A stretch of 64,000 bases of DNA from Thermococcus sibiricus MM 739 (GTDB lineage Archaea > Methanobacteriota_B > Thermococci > Thermococcales > Thermococcaceae): the NCBI RefSeq assembly GCF_000022545.1, contig NC_012883.1, forward strand, positions 860,276 through 924,275. Direction: 5' to 3'. The notes below the pieces were generated by a model that was not told the origin of the DNA, made no database searches, and was given only the letters and a program-made list of their open reading frames with translations. Made by a program: the position numbers and the translations under genes. Positions 18,668-27,975 of this stretch are shown here, in pieces (positions within the stretch are counted from its first letter, which is position 1; the number at the start of each line of letters is the position of its first letter).

Positions 18668-21328
18668 ATGCTTTCAAAGAGCTATGATCCAAATGAAATA
18701 GAGTCTAAATGGCAGAAATTCTGGCTTGAAGAGGGAATATACAAATACAGGCTCGACGAAAAGAGGCCGGCCTATTCTATAGACACTCCTCCCCCGTTCA
18801 CGAGCGGAACGCTGCACCTCGGGCACGTGCTTAGTCATACGTGGATAGACATAGTAGCTAGATACAAGAGAATGAGAGGTTATAATGTCCTCTTTCCGCA
18901 GGGTTTTGACAACCACGGCCTTCCAACGGAACTCAAAGTAGAGAAAGAGTTCGGAATAAGCAAAGATCAACCCGAAGAGTTCCTTAAGAAGTGTATAGAA
19001 TGGACCTGGCAGGCCATTGAGGCCATGAGAAATCAGTTCATCAGAATAGGTTATTCAGCAGATTGGGAATTAGAATATCATACGATGGATGATGAGTACA
19101 AAGCTTTAGTGCAAAAGTCCCTTCTTGAGTTCTACAAGAAAGGCCTTCTTTACCAGGACAAACATCCCGTTTATTGGTGTCCAAGGTGTAAGACAAGCTT
19201 GGCAAAGGCTGAAGTAGGGTATGTGGAAGAGGATGGTTACCTTTACTACATCAAGCTCCCAATTGCCGGGGAAGAAGATTACATTCCAATAGCTACTACA
19301 AGGCCCGAGCTTATGCCGGCATGTGTGGCTGTCTTTGTCCACCCAGAAGATGAGCGCTATAAGAATAAAGTGGGTAAAAAGGTAAAGCTCCCAATTTTTG
19401 AGAGAGAGGTACCAATAATAGCTGATGAAGACGTGGATCCTGAATTTGGTACCGGAGCCGTTTATAACTGTACCTATGGTGATGAACAAGACGTATTATG
19501 GCAAAAACGTTACAACCTGCCTGTGATTATAACCATAAATGAAGATGGCACTATGAATGAAAATGCCGGCAAGTATAAGGGACTAACAGCAGAACAAGCA
19601 AAAGAAGCGATAGTGAAAGATCTGGAAGAAATGGGCCTCCTTTATAAGAAGAAGCAGGTGCACCACCGTGTTCTTAGACACACTGAAAGAAGTTCATGCA
19701 GGGCCCCTATCGAACTATTACCCAAGAAACAGTGGTTTATAAAAGTAAAAGAGCTTACCGATGAAATAGTGAAGGTGTCAGAGCAAATAAGGTGGTACCC
19801 ACCAGACATGTTCCTAAGACTAAAGGATTGGGCCGAGAGTATGGATTGGGACTGGGTAATAAGCAGACAGAGAGTTTTTGGGACTCCAATTCCATTTTGG
19901 GTATGTAAAGACTGTGGCGAGATAATCCCTGCAAGAGAGGAAGACTTACCAGTGGATCCAAGATTCAACGGAGCACCTGTAGATAAATGTCCCAAATGTG
20001 GAAGTACCAACCTAGAAGGGGTAAAAGACGTTCTTGATTGTTGGGTGGATTCATCTATAACCCCGCTTGTAATAAGCAAATGGCAAAAAGATGAAAAATG
20101 GTTCAGTCACAACTTCCCCACATCCCTAAGACCTCAAGGGACAGACATCATACGAACATGGGGTTTCTATACAATCTTCAGGACTTACATTCTAACTGGA
20201 GAGAAGCCTTGGGACGATATACTCATCAATGGTATGGTGGCAGGCCCAGATGGAAGGAAAATGAGCAAGAGTTATGGAAACGTGGTTTCACCGGAAGAAG
20301 TGATTCCAAAATATGGTGCTGATGCATTAAGACTTTGGACAGCCCTGGCCCCACCTGGAGAGGATCATCCATTCAAGTGGGAAATCGTGGACTACAACTA
20401 CCGCTTCCTCCAAAAGTTATGGAACATCTTCCGTTTTGCAGAAAGACATATCAAAGACTTTGATTACGAAGAGTACAAAGATATAGAACTCGAACCCCTT
20501 GACAAGTGGATACTCTCTAGACTTCACCGTTTAATAAAATTTGCCACCGAAGAACTCGAAAAGTACCGCTTCAACCTTCTCACTAGAGAATTAATGACCT
20601 TTGTATGGCACGAGGTTGCAGATGACTACATAGAGATGATAAAGCACCGCCTATACGGAGAGGATGAGGAGAGCAAGTTAAAGGCCAAGATGGTTCTCTA
20701 CGAGCTCCTGTACAACATAACACTGCTCCTCGGACCCCTTGCACCCCATATAACGGAAGAGCTCTACCAAGAGATGTTTAAAGACAAGGTCGGAGCCAAA
20801 AGCGTGCACCTCCTAGAGTGGCCAGAATACAGAGAGGACAGAGTAGATGAAGAAGCAGAGAGGATCGGAAAGTTTGCCAGTGAGATAATTGGAGCAATGA
20901 GAAGATATAAGAACTCCCATGGACTGGCTTTGAATGCTAAACTCAAACACGTGGCAATTTATGCAACGGACAGCTACGAAATATTGAAAGCCCTCGAAAG
21001 GGACATTGCTGGAACAATGAACATCGAAAAGCTCGAAATAATCAAGGGCGAGCCAGAACTTGAGGAGAAGATTGCCGAAATCAAGCCGAACTTCAAGACC
21101 GTTGGACCAAAATACGGAAAGCTCGTGCCAAAGATAACAGCTTACCTCAAGGAGAACGCCGAGGAGGTTGCAAAGGCTCTCAAGGAGGTAGGAAAGGTAG
21201 AGTTCGAGGTCGACGGACAAAAGGTAGAGCTTGGCAAGGATGACATCGTGCTCAGGAAGGCAGTGTTCAGTGAAGGGGAAGAGGTAGAGACCGCGGTAGT
21301 AGAGGACGCGGTCATAGTGTTCTTCTGA
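18668..21328 (+). CDS. valS: Valyl-tRNA synthetase
   Basis: An 886-residue class Ia synthetase. HIGH appears as HLGH in TSGTLHLGHVLSHTW, KMSKS as GRKMSKSYGN (~residue 535). The editing domain lies between, with ATTRPEL. Zinc-type cysteine pairs occur in CPRCKTSLAKAEVG and in CKDCGEII...CPKCGSTN. The C-terminal tail is acidic/hydrophobic and short, as in archaeal ValRS. The start has AGAGGTG upstream. A 190-bp leader region lies before the gene, in which nothing convincing was identified apart from a weak inverted repeat. Confidence 0.97.
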   Translation: MLSKSYDPNEIESKWQKFWLEEGIYKYRLDEKRPAYSIDTPPPFTSGTLHLGHVLSHTWIDIVARYKRMRGYNVLFPQGFDNHGLPTELKVEKEFGISKDQPEEFLKKCIEWTWQAIEAMRNQFIRIGYSADWELEYHTMDDEYKALVQKSLLEFYKKGLLYQDKHPVYWCPRCKTSLAKAEVGYVEEDGYLYYIKLPIAGEEDYIPIATTRPELMPACVAVFVHPEDERYKNKVGKKVKLPIFEREVPIIADEDVDPEFGTGAVYNCTYGDEQDVLWQKRYNLPVIITINEDGTMNENAGKYKGLTAEQAKEAIVKDLEEMGLLYKKKQVHHRVLRHTERSSCRAPIELLPKKQWFIKVKELTDEIVKVSEQIRWYPPDMFLRLKDWAESMDWDWVISRQRVFGTPIPFWVCKDCGEIIPAREEDLPVDPRFNGAPVDKCPKCGSTNLEGVKDVLDCWVDSSITPLVISKWQKDEKWFSHNFPTSLRPQGTDIIRTWGFYTIFRTYILTGEKPWDDILINGMVAGPDGRKMSKSYGNVVSPEEVIPKYGADALRLWTALAPPGEDHPFKWEIVDYNYRFLQKLWNIFRFAERHIKDFDYEEYKDIELEPLDKWILSRLHRLIKFATEELEKYRFNLLTRELMTFVWHEVADDYIEMIKHRLYGEDEESKLKAKMVLYELLYNITLLLGPLAPHITEELYQEMFKDKVGAKSVHLLEWPEYREDRVDEEAERIGKFASEIIGAMRRYKNSHGLALNAKLKHVAIYATDSYEILKALERDIAGTMNIEKLEIIKGEPELEEKIAEIKPNFKTVGPKYGKLVPKITAYLKENAEEVAKALKEVGKVEFEVDGQKVELGKDDIVLRKAVFSEGEEVETAVVEDAVIVFF

Positions 21329-21350
21329 ACCATACTTTTTTATTTGGTGG

Positions 21351-21381
21351 TACTGTAAGTAGCTTACGGGGGCATAAGTCA
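21351..21381. repeat. Direct repeat, left copy, at the 3' end of ATPase copy 3
   Basis: A 31-bp element containing GTAAGTA-N-CTTACGG followed by CATAAGT. It matches 22445-22475 at 24 of 31 positions in the same orientation. Each copy contains an inverted repeat (perfect in the right copy). The two copies bracket the ATPase gene exactly. Confidence 0.65.
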
Positions 21382-21385
21382 AGGG

Positions 21386-22438
21386 TCAGCTTTTCAACAT
21401 GGTCGCCACAACGGGATCCGCTATTTTGTATCTCTCATCTTCTTCAACTATCCAGCTCATCTTTTTTAAATTCTCAATAAGCGCATACAACCGGGGATCA
21501 GATATGTTGTCCCCCCTAACCTTTAAATAGTCCCTTATGAGGCTCCATCTGTTGTAGCCGAGGGCTATGCTCTTCAAGATCTCAACATACCTGGGACTTC
21601 TTTTCTTCAGTTCCTTTAGTTCTCCAACTACAAGGCCTCTTGCGATTTCAAATGTTCTCTGAATGGCCTTTTCAAAGTTCCCATTTTTTAAGTATTCCAC
21701 TCCAAAGATTACGAGCCAGCCCGGTACCCCATCCAAAATCTCCACGGCTTTTTTTATTTCCTCTTCATCAATCTCAACTTTGGCTTCGTTAAATCCATAC
21801 TTAAGGAATTCGATGGACGTTTTTTTGTCAAATGGCTTCATTATAATCTCTCCGCCGGGTCTTCCATAAAGGGAACTCTCATAGTTAGTTATACTGAGGA
21901 AGTCATGAAGAAGCCCGATTTCTGAGCCTGTTAGTATAAGTCTCAAGTTTGGAAGGTTATCATATGCGTAGGCAAACAATGCTAAAAGTTCTCTTCCACC
22001 CCTCGATCCATAAAATCGAAGGTATTGAGCCTCGTCAAAGGCTATTATGAATTTCCCTGTTTTTTCTCCAATTCTGTTTAACTCTTCGAAGATCTCTCTT
22101 AAAGAAAGCTCTCCGGGCTCTATTGTTAAGAACTTCAAGTTAACTGATATTTTAAATTTTGATGTTATCTTATTTAGCAATCCTGCTTTTGATTGAAGGT
22201 TTCTTATGAGATCTTCCTTCGTTAGATATCCGCTTTCTGCGTACAAATTTCTGCAGTCAATTAAAATTCCGGGATTTTCATTGAGATATGCTCGCAGAAT
22301 AGAACTCTTTCCAACTCTCCTAATGCCCAATATGATAGTCATTGGATACACTTCTACGCTTTTTTCGAGATCTTTAAACTCTTTTTCTCTATCAAATATT
22401 TCCTCTCTTCTGTTCTTTGGTCTCAGATCAAACAACAC
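21386..22438 (-). CDS. Archaeal STAND/AAA-like ATPase (copy 3, shorter type)
   Basis: A 350-residue ATPase of the SSO/PH type. Walker A is LGIRRVGKSSILRA (~36-48), Walker B FIIAFDEAQYL (~128), sensor-like LILTGSEIGLL, and the conserved SLYGRPGGEI motif. The C-terminal ~80 residues look like a winged helix (SIALGYNRWSLIRDYLK...). Unlike the other two it lacks the DUF234 nuclease tail. The start is GTG 22438 or TTG 22435; GGTGG is 4 or 7 nt upstream. It is bracketed by two copies of a 31-bp repeat, the upstream copy overlapping the likely promoter and ribosome binding site. Confidence 0.85.
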   Translation of the reverse strand: MLFDLRPKNRREEIFDREKEFKDLEKSVEVYPMTIILGIRRVGKSSILRAYLNENPGILIDCRNLYAESGYLTKEDLIRNLQSKAGLLNKITSKFKISVNLKFLTIEPGELSLREIFEELNRIGEKTGKFIIAFDEAQYLRFYGSRGGRELLALFAYAYDNLPNLRLILTGSEIGLLHDFLSITNYESSLYGRPGGEIIMKPFDKKTSIEFLKYGFNEAKVEIDEEEIKKAVEILDGVPGWLVIFGVEYLKNGNFEKAIQRTFEIARGLVVGELKELKKRSPRYVEILKSIALGYNRWSLIRDYLKVRGDNISDPRLYALIENLKKMSWIVEEDERYKIADPVVATMLKS

Positions 22439-22475
22439 TTACGCCACCGTAAGTAACTTACGGTATCATAAGTTA
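22437..22475. promoter_or_regulatory. Palindromic operator and right copy of the direct repeat, upstream of ATPase copy 3
   Basis: ACCGTAAGT-A-ACTTACGGT is a perfect 19-bp palindrome at 22446-22464. It is preceded by another ACTTACG half-site (22437-22443) overlapping the start codon and followed by CATAAGT (22467-22473). The 22445-22475 portion is the direct-repeat copy matching 21351-21381. Confidence 0.7.
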
Positions 22476-22500
22476 TAAATCTTTCGAAATTTACATGTAA

Positions 22501-23637
22501 TTAACAGTTATAGCAGAGCATCATAGCTCTTTTCAGCAGAATAACCCTGTAAAGCTTGCCGTTGATTATCCTAGGGCTTGAAATCTTGTTTAGTTGCTGG
22601 ATTCTTTTCCTCTCAAGGGCTACGAAGTTGAGCTCCCTTAAAACCTGGACAAAATCTTCCCACCTTATGTTGAGCCACTTTGAGTATTCATTGAAGAGCT
22701 CCTTTTCAACGACCAAGAACTTCTTTCCGTCTATTAAAAACCTTTTCTTGTGTTTTGGCAGCTCTTTCCTTAACCTCCACTTTGCGTGAAGTGGTGACTG
22801 GACTTCCAGAACTGCATCATCCATGGGTTTACCCTCCAGAATCATTTTGAGAACAATCTCGAGAATGAGGTTTATTCTATCGGGGACACCAATTATATCC
22901 CCCCTCAGCGAAATCTTTCTTCTCAGGACTTTTATTCCCCTCTTTTCAAGCTCTTCTCCTATTTTAGGCGTGGTTTTCTTCTTTGTTCCCCCGGTATCGA
23001 CAATTCCCCCAATTATAAATGCCTCAGTGGAGAAATCGTTTTCACTAAGGTCTTTGTCAGCCCATGGGTCGAGGAGAACAACCCTCTCTATTCCTTCTTT
23101 TTTGAGAAACTCCCACGTTGCTCCCTCGTAGGCGGTAACCTTCTCTAAGGGGAAGTTTGCTAGTTCCTTAAATTCCTCGTTAACCCATGTAAGCGCTAAC
23201 CTGTCTCCCCACAGGTAGTCTCTTATTATACCATAGCTTTGAGATGCTTGAAGGGCCACTTTCTTCTTTTCTTTCTCTCTGTGCTTTTCCCAATGCATGA
23301 AGTCAATTATAAAATACGGCCACTTTTGCTGGCAAAGTCTTTCTCTGAGGTCTTTACCTTCAACAACAATTTCAAACTTTTTTAGATGCGAGGAATTTAA
23401 TGGCAGATATGCAAAAAGAGCACCTTTTGTTGGCTTTCCTTCCAAATCCCAGGCTATCGTCGTTGGCTCATTTACCTTCACGATTACGCCTTTTCCCTCA
23501 AGAACCGCTATGGCTATCTCTTGCAGTGGTCTGCTGGAGTCTCTCTTGGGGATTCTCCTCGATAGGCTTCCGACCTTGTCAATTCCCTTTTCCTTGAGAA
23601 GTTCTTTGAAAACATCACTGAGCTTTTTCATGGCCAT
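22501..23637 (-). CDS. trm10: tRNA (guanine-9/adenine-9 N1)-methyltransferase, archaeal Trm10 type
   Basis: A 378-residue protein whose centre holds the Trm10 SPOUT block: VVLLDPWADKDLSENDF followed by FIIGGIVDTGGTKKKTTP. The second half includes PDRINLILEIVLKMI typical of the family. The archaeal Thermococcus enzyme methylates N1 of A9 and G9 in tRNA. The N-terminal ~100 residues and C-terminal ~90 residues would be the extra tRNA-binding domains. Start ATG at 23637; another ATG two codons on is also possible. It lies behind ATPase copy 3 only by position, not by function. Confidence 0.85.
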   Translation of the reverse strand: MAMKKLSDVFKELLKEKGIDKVGSLSRRIPKRDSSRPLQEIAIAVLEGKGVIVKVNEPTTIAWDLEGKPTKGALFAYLPLNSSHLKKFEIVVEGKDLRERLCQQKWPYFIIDFMHWEKHREKEKKKVALQASQSYGIIRDYLWGDRLALTWVNEEFKELANFPLEKVTAYEGATWEFLKKEGIERVVLLDPWADKDLSENDFSTEAFIIGGIVDTGGTKKKTTPKIGEELEKRGIKVLRRKISLRGDIIGVPDRINLILEIVLKMILEGKPMDDAVLEVQSPLHAKWRLRKELPKHKKRFLIDGKKFLVVEKELFNEYSKWLNIRWEDFVQVLRELNFVALERKRIQQLNKISSPRIINGKLYRVILLKRAMMLCYNC

Positions 23638-23690
23638 CGTTTTGAGCTTGGAAGAGAGTTTTTAAGGCTTTCTCTCGAAAGGTTGAATGA

Positions 23691-24698
23691 CTATTCATTC
23701 CTTAACACTATTGCCTGAACGTATTCTCCAAAATCTTCTTCCACTTTTTGGAGGGTCTCTCTGCTGAAGTTTGGAACGTAAATAAATACCAGATGTTCTT
23801 CCTCCTCTGCAAGGTACCCTTTTTCCTTTGCAATTGCCAAGATTTCCTGATTAAGCCTCGTCTGGTTATGTCCATACTTTTCAAAAAACTCCCATGGGTA
23901 AAGGTAAACGTAAGGGCTGCCAATCACTTCGAGCGCTTCTTTTGGAGGAACCGCATAAAGAACCTTAACCCAACCATCTCTGTAAATATACATCTCTTCT
24001 CTTTTCTCGGAGTCTTCGTGAAGAACCCAGAGAGGCTTGTGAGAGAGGTCAAAGGTATATACACCTGTTCTTTTTCCGGTCCAGCTATCTGCCAGAACGG
24101 TTACCTTAACTCTTTGGTAGTCTTTCAAAAACTTGATTTCAAATTTTGGAAATGTAAGATCATCGGTACACATAACGGATGCAGGATTGCACTTCCACAG
24201 CTTAAAGGTGAGCTTTAGCTCCTTTCCTTCTTCTTCACACGCCAGCAGCTTGAGATAGTACATCCCGCTTGTTCCAAAGCTTGTGTGTATTATAACATCT
24301 CCATTAATGGTCCCGGCCCGAGTGTGAGTATAATTAATATGGCAAGCAGGTTCAGGAGCCGTGAAATCCTCGTCGTATTCTCCCCGGACTTCTATTTTAA
24401 CGGCCTCTGGAGGAATGCCCATCTCTTCAATGGCTTTCATTAAAGCTTCTTTGTCTCCATAGGGGCTTATTGCAATATGAATGTAATTGTCTCCTGCAAG
24501 GCTATCCTTCCCGAGCCATATAGCCCCGATTCCATAGCTCGAATTCGCCGCTAAACGTTCAATCTTCACCCTCCAGAGAGCAAGATCATTCTCGTCCCAC
24601 GATTGAGAGGTATTATTATCAGTGAAAAATTCCCTAACTACATAGTATGCCGGGAGAAGGAGCAATGCTAAAATGACTACCAACACCAATCGTTTCAT
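23691..24698 (-). CDS. Secreted or membrane-anchored hypothetical protein
   Basis: A 335-residue protein with an N-terminal hydrophobic segment (residues 4-22) preceded by KR, fitting a signal peptide or anchor. The remainder is hydrophilic, with several N-x-S/T sequons (NNTS, NSSY, NYTH, NQTR, NFSR) suggesting an exterior location. Cysteines near the middle could pair. Sequence around GIGAIWLGKDSLAGDNYIHI recalls no family I can name. It is downstream of HtpX on the same strand with a 75-bp gap. Confidence 0.6.
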   Translation of the reverse strand: MKRLVLVVILALLLLPAYYVVREFFTDNNTSQSWDENDLALWRVKIERLAANSSYGIGAIWLGKDSLAGDNYIHIAISPYGDKEALMKAIEEMGIPPEAVKIEVRGEYDEDFTAPEPACHINYTHTRAGTINGDVIIHTSFGTSGMYYLKLLACEEEGKELKLTFKLWKCNPASVMCTDDLTFPKFEIKFLKDYQRVKVTVLADSWTGKRTGVYTFDLSHKPLWVLHEDSEKREEMYIYRDGWVKVLYAVPPKEALEVIGSPYVYLYPWEFFEKYGHNQTRLNQEILAIAKEKGYLAEEEEHLVFIYVPNFSRETLQKVEEDFGEYVQAIVLRNE

Positions 24699-24773
24699 TG
24701 TTCATTCCCAAGCGAAAACTCTCCTTCAAAATATAAAGGGATTTCGATGGCTTCAAGAAAATTAGAAATGAAA

Positions 24774-25652
24774 TCAGAAGGCAATTCCCATGTTTTCTGC
24801 AATCTTCCTAAGCCTTTCAATTCTTTTCTGTGTTGGTGGGTGTGTGGAGAATAACTCTGCAAAGCTGACTCCTCTGAATGGGTTTATTATAAACATGTGC
24901 GCCGTTGCTGGATTACCGTTTTTGATAGGCCTCATTGAAACAGCATGTTCAATCTTCTCAAGGGCCCTTGCCAATGCCCATGGTTTTCCACTTATCTTTG
25001 CTCCTGTTTCATCTGCCAGATATTCTCTTGCCCTGCTTATCGCCATCTGGATGAGCATTGCTGCTATTGGAGCCAAAACTATTAGGAGTATTGCACCTAA
25101 TGCGCCGCTCGCATCTCTATCTCTATCTCTTCCTCCAAACCCTCCGAGCCAGAGCATCCATCCGGCCCATCTTGCTACCATCATTATTGCCCCGGCCATA
25201 ACAGCGGCCAAAGTTTGAATCAAGACGTCCCTGTTTTTGATGTGACTTAACTCGTGAGCTATAACTCCTTCAAGTTCATCTCTGTTTAATATCCTCAAAA
25301 GCCCTTGAGTTACTGCCACCACAGCATTTTTTGGGTTTCTTCCTGTGGCAAATGCATTTGGTGTTTCAGTTGGTACAATTGCAATCTTGGGAGTGGGGAT
25401 TCCAGCTTCCTGAGCCAATCCTCTCACTATCTCATAAAGCTCAGGAGCTTCATCTTCCTCTAAAATTCTTGCTCGATACCAAGTTAAGACGATCTTGTCA
25501 CTATACCAGTAGCTGAAGAAATTCATCACTAATGCGAACATGAAAGCAAACATCATACCAGTTTCGTTACCCAGAACATACCCTATCGCCATTAAGAGAC
25601 CGGTTAAAAAGGCCATAAGCACTCCGGTTCTCAGCCACATGCCTAGACCCAT
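24774..25652 (-). CDS. htpX: Zinc metalloprotease HtpX homologue
   Basis: A 292-residue membrane protease of family M48. Two N-terminal transmembrane helices (~10-28, 33-50) precede [11 protein letters not shown], the zinc motif [10 protein letters not shown] (HExxH, ~142), another helix pair (~155-170, ~195-215), the third-ligand region [13 protein letters not shown], and the terminal [14 protein letters not shown]. Family members degrade misfolded membrane proteins. Its start overlaps the fap7 stop by 10 bp, implying one transcript and translational coupling. Confidence 0.94.
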   Translation of the reverse strand: MGLGMWLRTGVLMAFLTGLLMAIGYVLGNETGMMFAFMFALVMNFFSYWYSDKIVLTWYRARILEEDEAPELYEIVRGLAQEAGIPTPKIAIVPTETPNAFATGRNPKNAVVAVTQGLLRILNRDELEGVIAHELSHIKNRDVLIQTLAAVMAGAIMMVARWAGWMLWLGGFGGRDRDRDASGALGAILLIVLAPIAAMLIQMAISRAREYLADETGAKISGKPWALARALEKIEHAVSMRPIKNGNPATAHMFIINPFRGVSFAELFSTHPPTQKRIERLRKIAENMGIAF

Positions 25653-26197
25653 TCATCATCACCTCCAAGATTGAGATATGGGATTATATCATCATAAACT
25701 TTACCCCAGTCCACAATACCTATTTTTCTTTTTATTCCTCTTTCCAGTAAACTCAAGATCTCATTAACCACTTCCTCGGGGGTTTTGTTAGTAGTGTCCA
25801 CTTCTATAATAGCTTCATTCTCATCAAGGGCTTCTAAAAGGCACACATCAACAAGTTCAGCTTCCACATTTTCACTTATCTTCTCCTTGGTGTATCCTCT
25901 TTCTTTTAACCGCTCTCCAATGAGTTTGGGATGTGCCCGGAGTATGATAATCTGATCTACTGGCATTAAATGGCTTAAGTGTCCGTCTAATACAGTGTTC
26001 CGATTTTTTAGTTTTTCCTTCACATAATATGCAAGTTTATCGAACTCGATCTCCAACTCATCTCCTCTTATCTCGCCAATTCTATGCTTAAGAGCAAATT
26101 CTCTCAAATCAACGTAATCATAACCCATTTTTTCTGCAAGGAGTTTTGCCACAGTGGTCTTTCCAACTCCCGGTGTTCCACTCACGGCTATGAGCAT
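25643..26197 (-). CDS. Adenylate kinase 6 / Fap7-like NTPase
   Basis: A 184-residue P-loop protein. [17 protein letters not shown] is Walker [10 protein letters not shown] contains the family's DGHxSHL motif, and [30 protein letters not shown] is the lid/NMP region. AK6/Fap7 proteins act in late 18S/16S rRNA maturation with uS11 and have adenylate kinase activity. The ATG at 26197 follows GGAGGTGAGAAA; a start six codons upstream would cover that site. First gene of the fap7-htpX unit. Confidence 0.9.
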   Translation of the reverse strand: MLIAVSGTPGVGKTTVAKLLAEKMGYDYVDLREFALKHRIGEIRGDELEIEFDKLAYYVKEKLKNRNTVLDGHLSHLMPVDQIIILRAHPKLIGERLKERGYTKEKISENVEAELVDVCLLEALDENEAIIEVDTTNKTPEEVVNEILSLLERGIKRKIGIVDWGKVYDDIIPYLNLGGDDEWV

Positions 26198-26334
26198 TTT
26201 CTCACCTCCCACCATAATTTATTAACTTAAGGTTTTTAAAGATATGCTTTTTTACGTTAATTGCCGATTATTTGATAGGCATTAAACGAAAAATTTTTAA
26301 ATGATGAATGCATATATCTTCTGGTGACTGCTTG

Positions 26335-26463
26335 ATGAAAGATGACAAATTGCTGCAAAAAAAGCTTGAAATTATTAAAAAACAAAAGGAGAAACTAATG
26401 CTTGAGGAAGCTAGGATCTTGAGAATCCTTATGCAGAAAAAGATGAAAGGAAGCATAAGTTAA
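26335..26463 (+). CDS. Small basic coiled-coil protein, 42 aa
   Basis: ATG at 26335 with GGTGA 7 nt upstream opens a frame to TAA at 26461-26463. The 42-residue product begins MKDDKLLQKKLEIIKKQKEK and is Lys/Leu/Ile/Met-rich with heptad-like spacing and no Pro or Gly until the end, so one long helix is likely. TATA-like stretches lie 30-45 nt upstream (AAATTTTTAAA, then CATATATC). It ends one base before the metK stop on the opposite strand. The good ribosome site and promoter argue for a real small gene; function unknown. Confidence 0.62.
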   Translation: MKDDKLLQKKLEIIKKQKEKLMLEEARILRILMQKKMKGSIS

Positions 26464-26464
26464 A

Positions 26465-27682
26465 TCAGAAGACGTTGATTTTGTCTTCCAATATCATTTT
26501 TTGGATTTTTGTTATATTTGCTAACCACTCATCTGCTATCTCGTATGTCTGTCTTTCAAATTGTTCAACTTTGTAACCTGGTTTTGGAATAGCTTGTATA
26601 CTTGCCACAAGAGGTTCGTCAATAGGTTTCCCGATCTGGCTGAGAATCCTCACATATACTTCTTGGACACCTTCAACCTCTTCTGCAATATCCCTTGCTA
26701 TTAAGTTGGCAAGAATGTTGTATATTTTACCCACATGGCTAACTGGATTCTTGCCACCTGCTGCTTCCATACTCATGTGTCTGTTTGGAGTTATTAGACC
26801 ATTAACTCTGTTACCCCTTCCAACGCTTCCATCGTCGCCGGCTTCTGCGGAGGTTCCAGTTACTGTTATGTAGTAAATATCCTTATCTGGATCATCCGCA
26901 GTATTAACGTATATGTTCACGTCTCTATTCGTGTATTTAGAAGTTAATTCTTTAATAGCATTATATATACCCTCTTTAACTTCCATATATTCCTGTGGAT
27001 TCTGAACCTCACTATCAACTATTGCAGCCGCTATTGTGAGGTCAATCTCTTCTCCCTTCCTAAGGCCCATAACCTTAATGTCTTCTCCAACAGCTGGCCA
27101 CTTCTTCTTAAACTCCTCACTGTTTAGTAACCTTTCAGTTTCGAGTACTATCTTCTCAGTCTCACTAAGAGGAGCATAACCTACCCCAAATGAGGTATCA
27201 TTTGAAAGAGGAATTGGATTTTCCTTAACCTTATTAAAAACTCCAACTAAATCCACACTCCCCTGACCAATCCTCGAATCGATTATTACATGATTATCAA
27301 CGTCCAAATGTCTAACTCTCTTCTTGAGGTAGTTCTTCGCAGCCCTAATAGCAACTTCATGAACAGGGAACATTTCTTTATCAACAAATTCCACAGCTCT
27401 ACCCGATAGAAGGATATATATCGGCTTTATTACCTCTCCGCCTCCAAATCTTGGATAGGCCCTTCCACCAACAACTTCCACTTGATCTGTGTTGTGGTGG
27501 AGAATAATTCCATATCTTCTTATATATTCCCTTGATAGGGCCCTACTAACAGCCTCAGCAATTCCATCGGCAATACTATCCGGGTGGCCTATTCCCTTTC
27601 TTTCTACAAGCTCCACCTTTTGCATTTCAATTGGAGTCCTCACAAGCTCTTCAACAATGATGTTTCTATTCTTTTTGACCAT
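26465..27682 (-). CDS. mat: S-adenosylmethionine synthetase, archaeal type
   Basis: A 405-residue enzyme forming SAM from ATP and methionine. It belongs to the archaeal family that differs from bacterial Met[25 protein letters not shown] at the N-terminus, [47 protein letters not shown] in the centre, and [20 protein letters not shown] at 27682 is preceded by GAGGTGAT; the in-frame ATG/GTG codons three upstream overlap it. A strong TATATATTT-type box lies near 27735 on the minus strand. Confidence 0.96.
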   Translation of the reverse strand: MVKKNRNIIVEELVRTPIEMQKVELVERKGIGHPDSIADGIAEAVSRALSREYIRRYGIILHHNTDQVEVVGGRAYPRFGGGEVIKPIYILLSGRAVEFVDKEMFPVHEVAIRAAKNYLKKRVRHLDVDNHVIIDSRIGQGSVDLVGVFNKVKENPIPLSNDTSFGVGYAPLSETEKIVLETERLLNSEEFKKKWPAVGEDIKVMGLRKGEEIDLTIAAAIVDSEVQNPQEYMEVKEGIYNAIKELTSKYTNRDVNIYVNTADDPDKDIYYITVTGTSAEAGDDGSVGRGNRVNGLITPNRHMSMEAAGGKNPVSHVGKIYNILANLIARDIAEEVEGVQEVYVRILSQIGKPIDEPLVASIQAIPKPGYKVEQFERQTYEIADEWLANITKIQKMILEDKINVF

Positions 27683-27840
27683 GATCATCACCTCAATGGA
27701 TTCTTCTGTGCATAGCTCTGAAAGTTCCTTTATATATTTTTCGGCATGATATCAGGGCAAATATATAACTGTTAGTTATTTTCTCACAGAAAGCAAATTT
27801 TGAAAAGTTGATTATGGATCTAATCTGCCTGTTTCTGTGA

Positions 27841-27936
27841 GTGAACTATCCCGCCCTTTCGGAAGGGGTCTTTCCGCCCGATGATGAAAATACCTCATAA
27901 GAGGAGGATAAGACAAGCTACATTCACAACTGAAGG
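27841..27936 (+). ncRNA. Candidate structured RNA between mat and the translin gene
   Basis: In the 293-bp gap between divergent genes a GC-richer patch can fold: GTGAA (27841) pairs with TTCAC (27923-27927), CCCTT-TCGG-AAGGG (27854-27867) and CCTC-ATAA-GAGG (27893-27904) form inner hairpins, and GATGATGA (27880-27887) and CTGA (27930-27933) resemble C and D boxes. Internal C'/D' boxes are not convincing. A T-rich run follows. This could be an ncRNA or a mobile-element end; class unknown. Confidence 0.3.
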
Positions 27937-27975
27937 TTTTTATTCCTCTATGTTTAAAATGTTTTGGTGATGCTA

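Noticed and set aside
20813-21382. 189-codon open frame antisense to valS
   Set aside because: Composition and Cys/Leu/Tyr-rich sequence are typical of an antisense shadow of a charged coding region; no ribosome site.
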